Below, in pieces: positions 62,322 through 64,000 of a stretch of 64,000 nucleotides of DNA. Made by a program: the position numbers and the translations under genes. Under the pieces are notes generated by a model. That model worked only from the letters and a program-made list of their open reading frames with translations. It searched no databases and had not been told where the DNA came from. Source of the stretch: Xanthomonas nasturtii. Its GTDB lineage: Bacteria > Pseudomonadota > Gammaproteobacteria > Xanthomonadales > Xanthomonadaceae. Numbering within the stretch: position 1 is the first letter of the stretch; the number at the start of each line of letters is the position of its first letter. The stretch lies in assembly GCF_001660815.1 (NCBI RefSeq), contig NZ_LYMI01000013.1:1-64000 (forward strand), read 5' to 3'.

Positions 62322-63518
62322 TTGAGCAACCACGACCATCAGTCCAATGACGGCCAGGCTTCGGCCACGGATGCGCAGGGCGCGCGCGACGAGCAGGAGC
62401 CACCCAAGCCTTCGCCATTGAAGAACCCCAAGGTGAAGTGGACGCTGATTTTGGTGGGCGTGCTGGTGATGATTCTGCTGGTGGTGTGGCTGGCCTATTA
62501 CCTGATCAAGGGCCGCTACATGCAGGACACCAACAACGCCTACCTGCAGGCCGATTCGGTGGCGGTGGCGCCGCGTGTCAGCGGTTACGTGACCAAGGTG
62601 ATGGTGGGCGACAACCAGATCGTGGACGCGGGCCAACCGCTGCTGCAGATCGACGACCGTACCTATCAGGCCACCCTGCAGCAGGCCGAAGCCGCCATTG
62701 CCGCGCGCCAGGCCGATATCGCCGCCGCGACCGCCAATGTCTCCGCGCAGGAATCGGCGCTGGTGCAGGCGCGCACCCAGGTGACCGCGTCTGCGGCCAG
62801 CCTGAAGTTCGCCCAGGCCGAAGTGAAGCGCTTCGCACCACTGGCGGCCTCTGGTGCCGACACCCACGAGCATCAGGAGAGCCTGCAGCACGACCTGGCC
62901 CGCGCACGCGCCCAGTACGACGCCGCGCAGGCGCAGGCCAAGGCGGCCGAAAGCCAGATCCAGGCCAGCCGCGCGCAGCTGGAGCAGGCGCAGGCCGGAG
63001 TGAAGCAGGCCACCGCCGATGCCGACCAGGCCCGTGTCGCGGTGGAAGACACCCGCCTCACCAGCCGCATCCACGGCCGTGTCGGCGACAAGACCGTACA
63101 GGTTGGCCAGTTCCTCGGCGCCGGCACCCGCACCATGACCATCGTGCCGCAGGAATCGCTGTATCTGGTCGCCAATTTCAAGGAAACCCAGGTTGGCCTG
63201 ATGCGTCCCGGCCAACCGGCCGAGATCGAGGTCGATGCGTTGTCCGGCGTGAAGCTGCACGGCAAGGTCGAAAGCCTATCGCCCGGCACCGGCTCGCAGT
63301 TCGCCTTGCTGCCACCGGAAAACGCCACCGGCAACTTCACCAAGGTGGTGCAGCGCGTGCCGGTGCGTATCCGCGTGCTGGCCGGTGAAGAGGCGCGCAA
63401 GGTGCTGGTGCCGGGCATGTCGGTCGAAGTCACCGTGGATACGCGCTCGGCCAAGGACGCCAAAGAGCGCGCCGAAAAAGAATCCGACCGCGTGCAGGAG
63501 CAGGAGCGCGCGCAGTGA
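62322..63518 (+). CDS. emrA: EmrA-type membrane fusion protein of an MFS drug exporter
   Basis: This 398-residue adaptor has one N-terminal membrane helix (residues 40-65), a biotinyl-lipoyl strand pair (SVAVAPRVSGYVTKVMVGDN), a long coiled-coil hairpin and a beta-barrel. I place the start at a TTG at 62322 with AGGA 8 bases upstream; an ATG at 62274 is also possible. Its stop overlaps the emrB start (GTGA). The pair exports drugs or other hydrophobic compounds with a TolC-type channel. Confidence 0.88.
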   Translation: MSNHDHQSNDGQASATDAQGARDEQEPPKPSPLKNPKVKWTLILVGVLVMILLVVWLAYYLIKGRYMQDTNNAYLQADSVAVAPRVSGYVTKVMVGDNQIVDAGQPLLQIDDRTYQATLQQAEAAIAARQADIAAATANVSAQESALVQARTQVTASAASLKFAQAEVKRFAPLAASGADTHEHQESLQHDLARARAQYDAAQAQAKAAESQIQASRAQLEQAQAGVKQATADADQARVAVEDTRLTSRIHGRVGDKTVQVGQFLGAGTRTMTIVPQESLYLVANFKETQVGLMRPGQPAEIEVDALSGVKLHGKVESLSPGTGSQFALLPPENATGNFTKVVQRVPVRIRVLAGEEARKVLVPGMSVEVTVDTRSAKDAKERAEKESDRVQEQERAQ

Positions 63519-64000
63519 GTGCAGCGGCCGCCACCGGCCAGGGTGCCGGCGGCAGCGTCCAGCGCGAGACGGCCGAGCCGGGCGCATGGTTAGCCGTGCT
63601 GGCCGGCACCATCGGCTCGTTCATGGCCACGCTGGATATCTCCATCGTCAACGCAGCGCTGCCCACCATCCAGGGCGAGGTCGGCGCCAGCGGCACCGAG
63701 GGCACCTGGATCTCTACCGCGTATCTGGTCGCCGAGATCATCATGATCCCGCTGACCGGCTGGTTCGTGCGCACGCTGGGGCTGCGCAACTTCCTGCTGA
63801 TCTGCGCGGTGATGTTCACCGCGTTCTCGGTGGTGTGCGGGTTATCCACCTCGCTCACGATGATGATCATCGGCCGCGTGGGGCAGGGCCTGGCCGGCGG
63901 TGCACTGATCCCGACCGCGCTGACCATCGTGGCCACGCGCTTGCCGCCCAGCCAGCAGACCATGGGCACGGCGTTGTTCGGCATGACCGTGATCATGGGC
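63515..64000 (+). CDS. emrB: EmrB-type DHA2 drug exporter, N-terminal part (cut by window edge)
   Basis: Only the first 162 residues are in the window. GTG at 63515 overlaps the emrA stop. The sequence GTIGSFMATLDISIVNAALP is the first helix with the DHA2 signature; GRVGQGLAGGALIPTALTI is in helix 4. No stop occurs before 64000, so the gene continues beyond the window. Confidence 0.92.
   Translation, partial: MSAAAATGQGAGGSVQRETAEPGAWLAVLAGTIGSFMATLDISIVNAALPTIQGEVGASGTEGTWISTAYLVAEIIMIPLTGWFVRTLGLRNFLLICAVMFTAFSVVCGLSTSLTMMIIGRVGQGLAGGALIPTALTIVATRLPPSQQTMGTALFGMTVIMG

Overview
The window is high-GC DNA from a gammaproteobacterium, most probably a plant-associated Xanthomonas (inference). 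The reasons are a fused EIIA-HPr-EI FruB with FruK, FruA and an OprB-type porin, a roughly 1,670-residue NAD-glutamate dehydrogenase, dense two-component/cyclic-di-GMP signalling, and short palindromic intergenic repeats of the kind common in that genus. No rRNA, tRNA or CRISPR array was seen.

Layout. 1-240: end of an IS5-type insertion sequence. 334-8296: fructose PTS locus (porin, fruA, fruK, fruB on minus; divergent LacI-type fruR on plus) with a clear operator. 8297-8948: repeat-rich intergenic patch. 8949-14116: tetR-MFP-RND efflux operon. 14394-19403: giant glutamate dehydrogenase. 19550-21028: SulP anion transporter. 21302-24322: arsenic operon arsR-(deleted phosphatase-type arsC)-arsC-arsH-arsB. 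24419-28170: OYE, SDR and quinone-reductase-like genes with a divergent TetR regulator. 28286-29713: DHA2 drug transporter. 30165-35280: CHASE hybrid histidine kinase plus HD-GYP response regulator. 35494-39361: DUF445 protein, ParB-like protein, class III aminotransferase. 39878-45010: OFA-type transporter, FdhD, FdhF/YdeP-type molybdoenzyme and a small winged-helix-like protein. 45406-51191: second CHASE hybrid kinase, broken by one in-frame TAG, plus a GGDEF response regulator. 51286-52557: MHS transporter. 52792-54090: REC-REC-GGDEF protein. 54176-62077: polyamine (gamma-glutamyl-putrescine) catabolism genes, including a frameshifted aminotransferase, and a PotF-like binding protein. 62322-64000: EmrA/EmrB efflux pair, EmrB cut by the window edge.

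How the genes fit together. FruB, FruK and FruA import and phosphorylate fructose, the porin admits sugar through the outer membrane, and FruR probably represses both itself and the operon. Two kinase/regulator pairs feed opposite arms of c-di-GMP turnover: one ends in an HD-GYP phosphodiesterase, the other in a GGDEF cyclase. PuuA/PuuB/PuuD-like enzymes and an aminotransferase would degrade putrescine.

Three genes look damaged: an internally deleted arsenate reductase, a nonsense-interrupted hybrid kinase and a frameshifted aminotransferase. They suggest recent gene decay in this strain, or sequencing error for the single-site cases. I did not find a wholly unknown multi-gene system. The most notable items are the kinase/c-di-GMP pairs, the formate/oxalate-like operon and the three broken genes.
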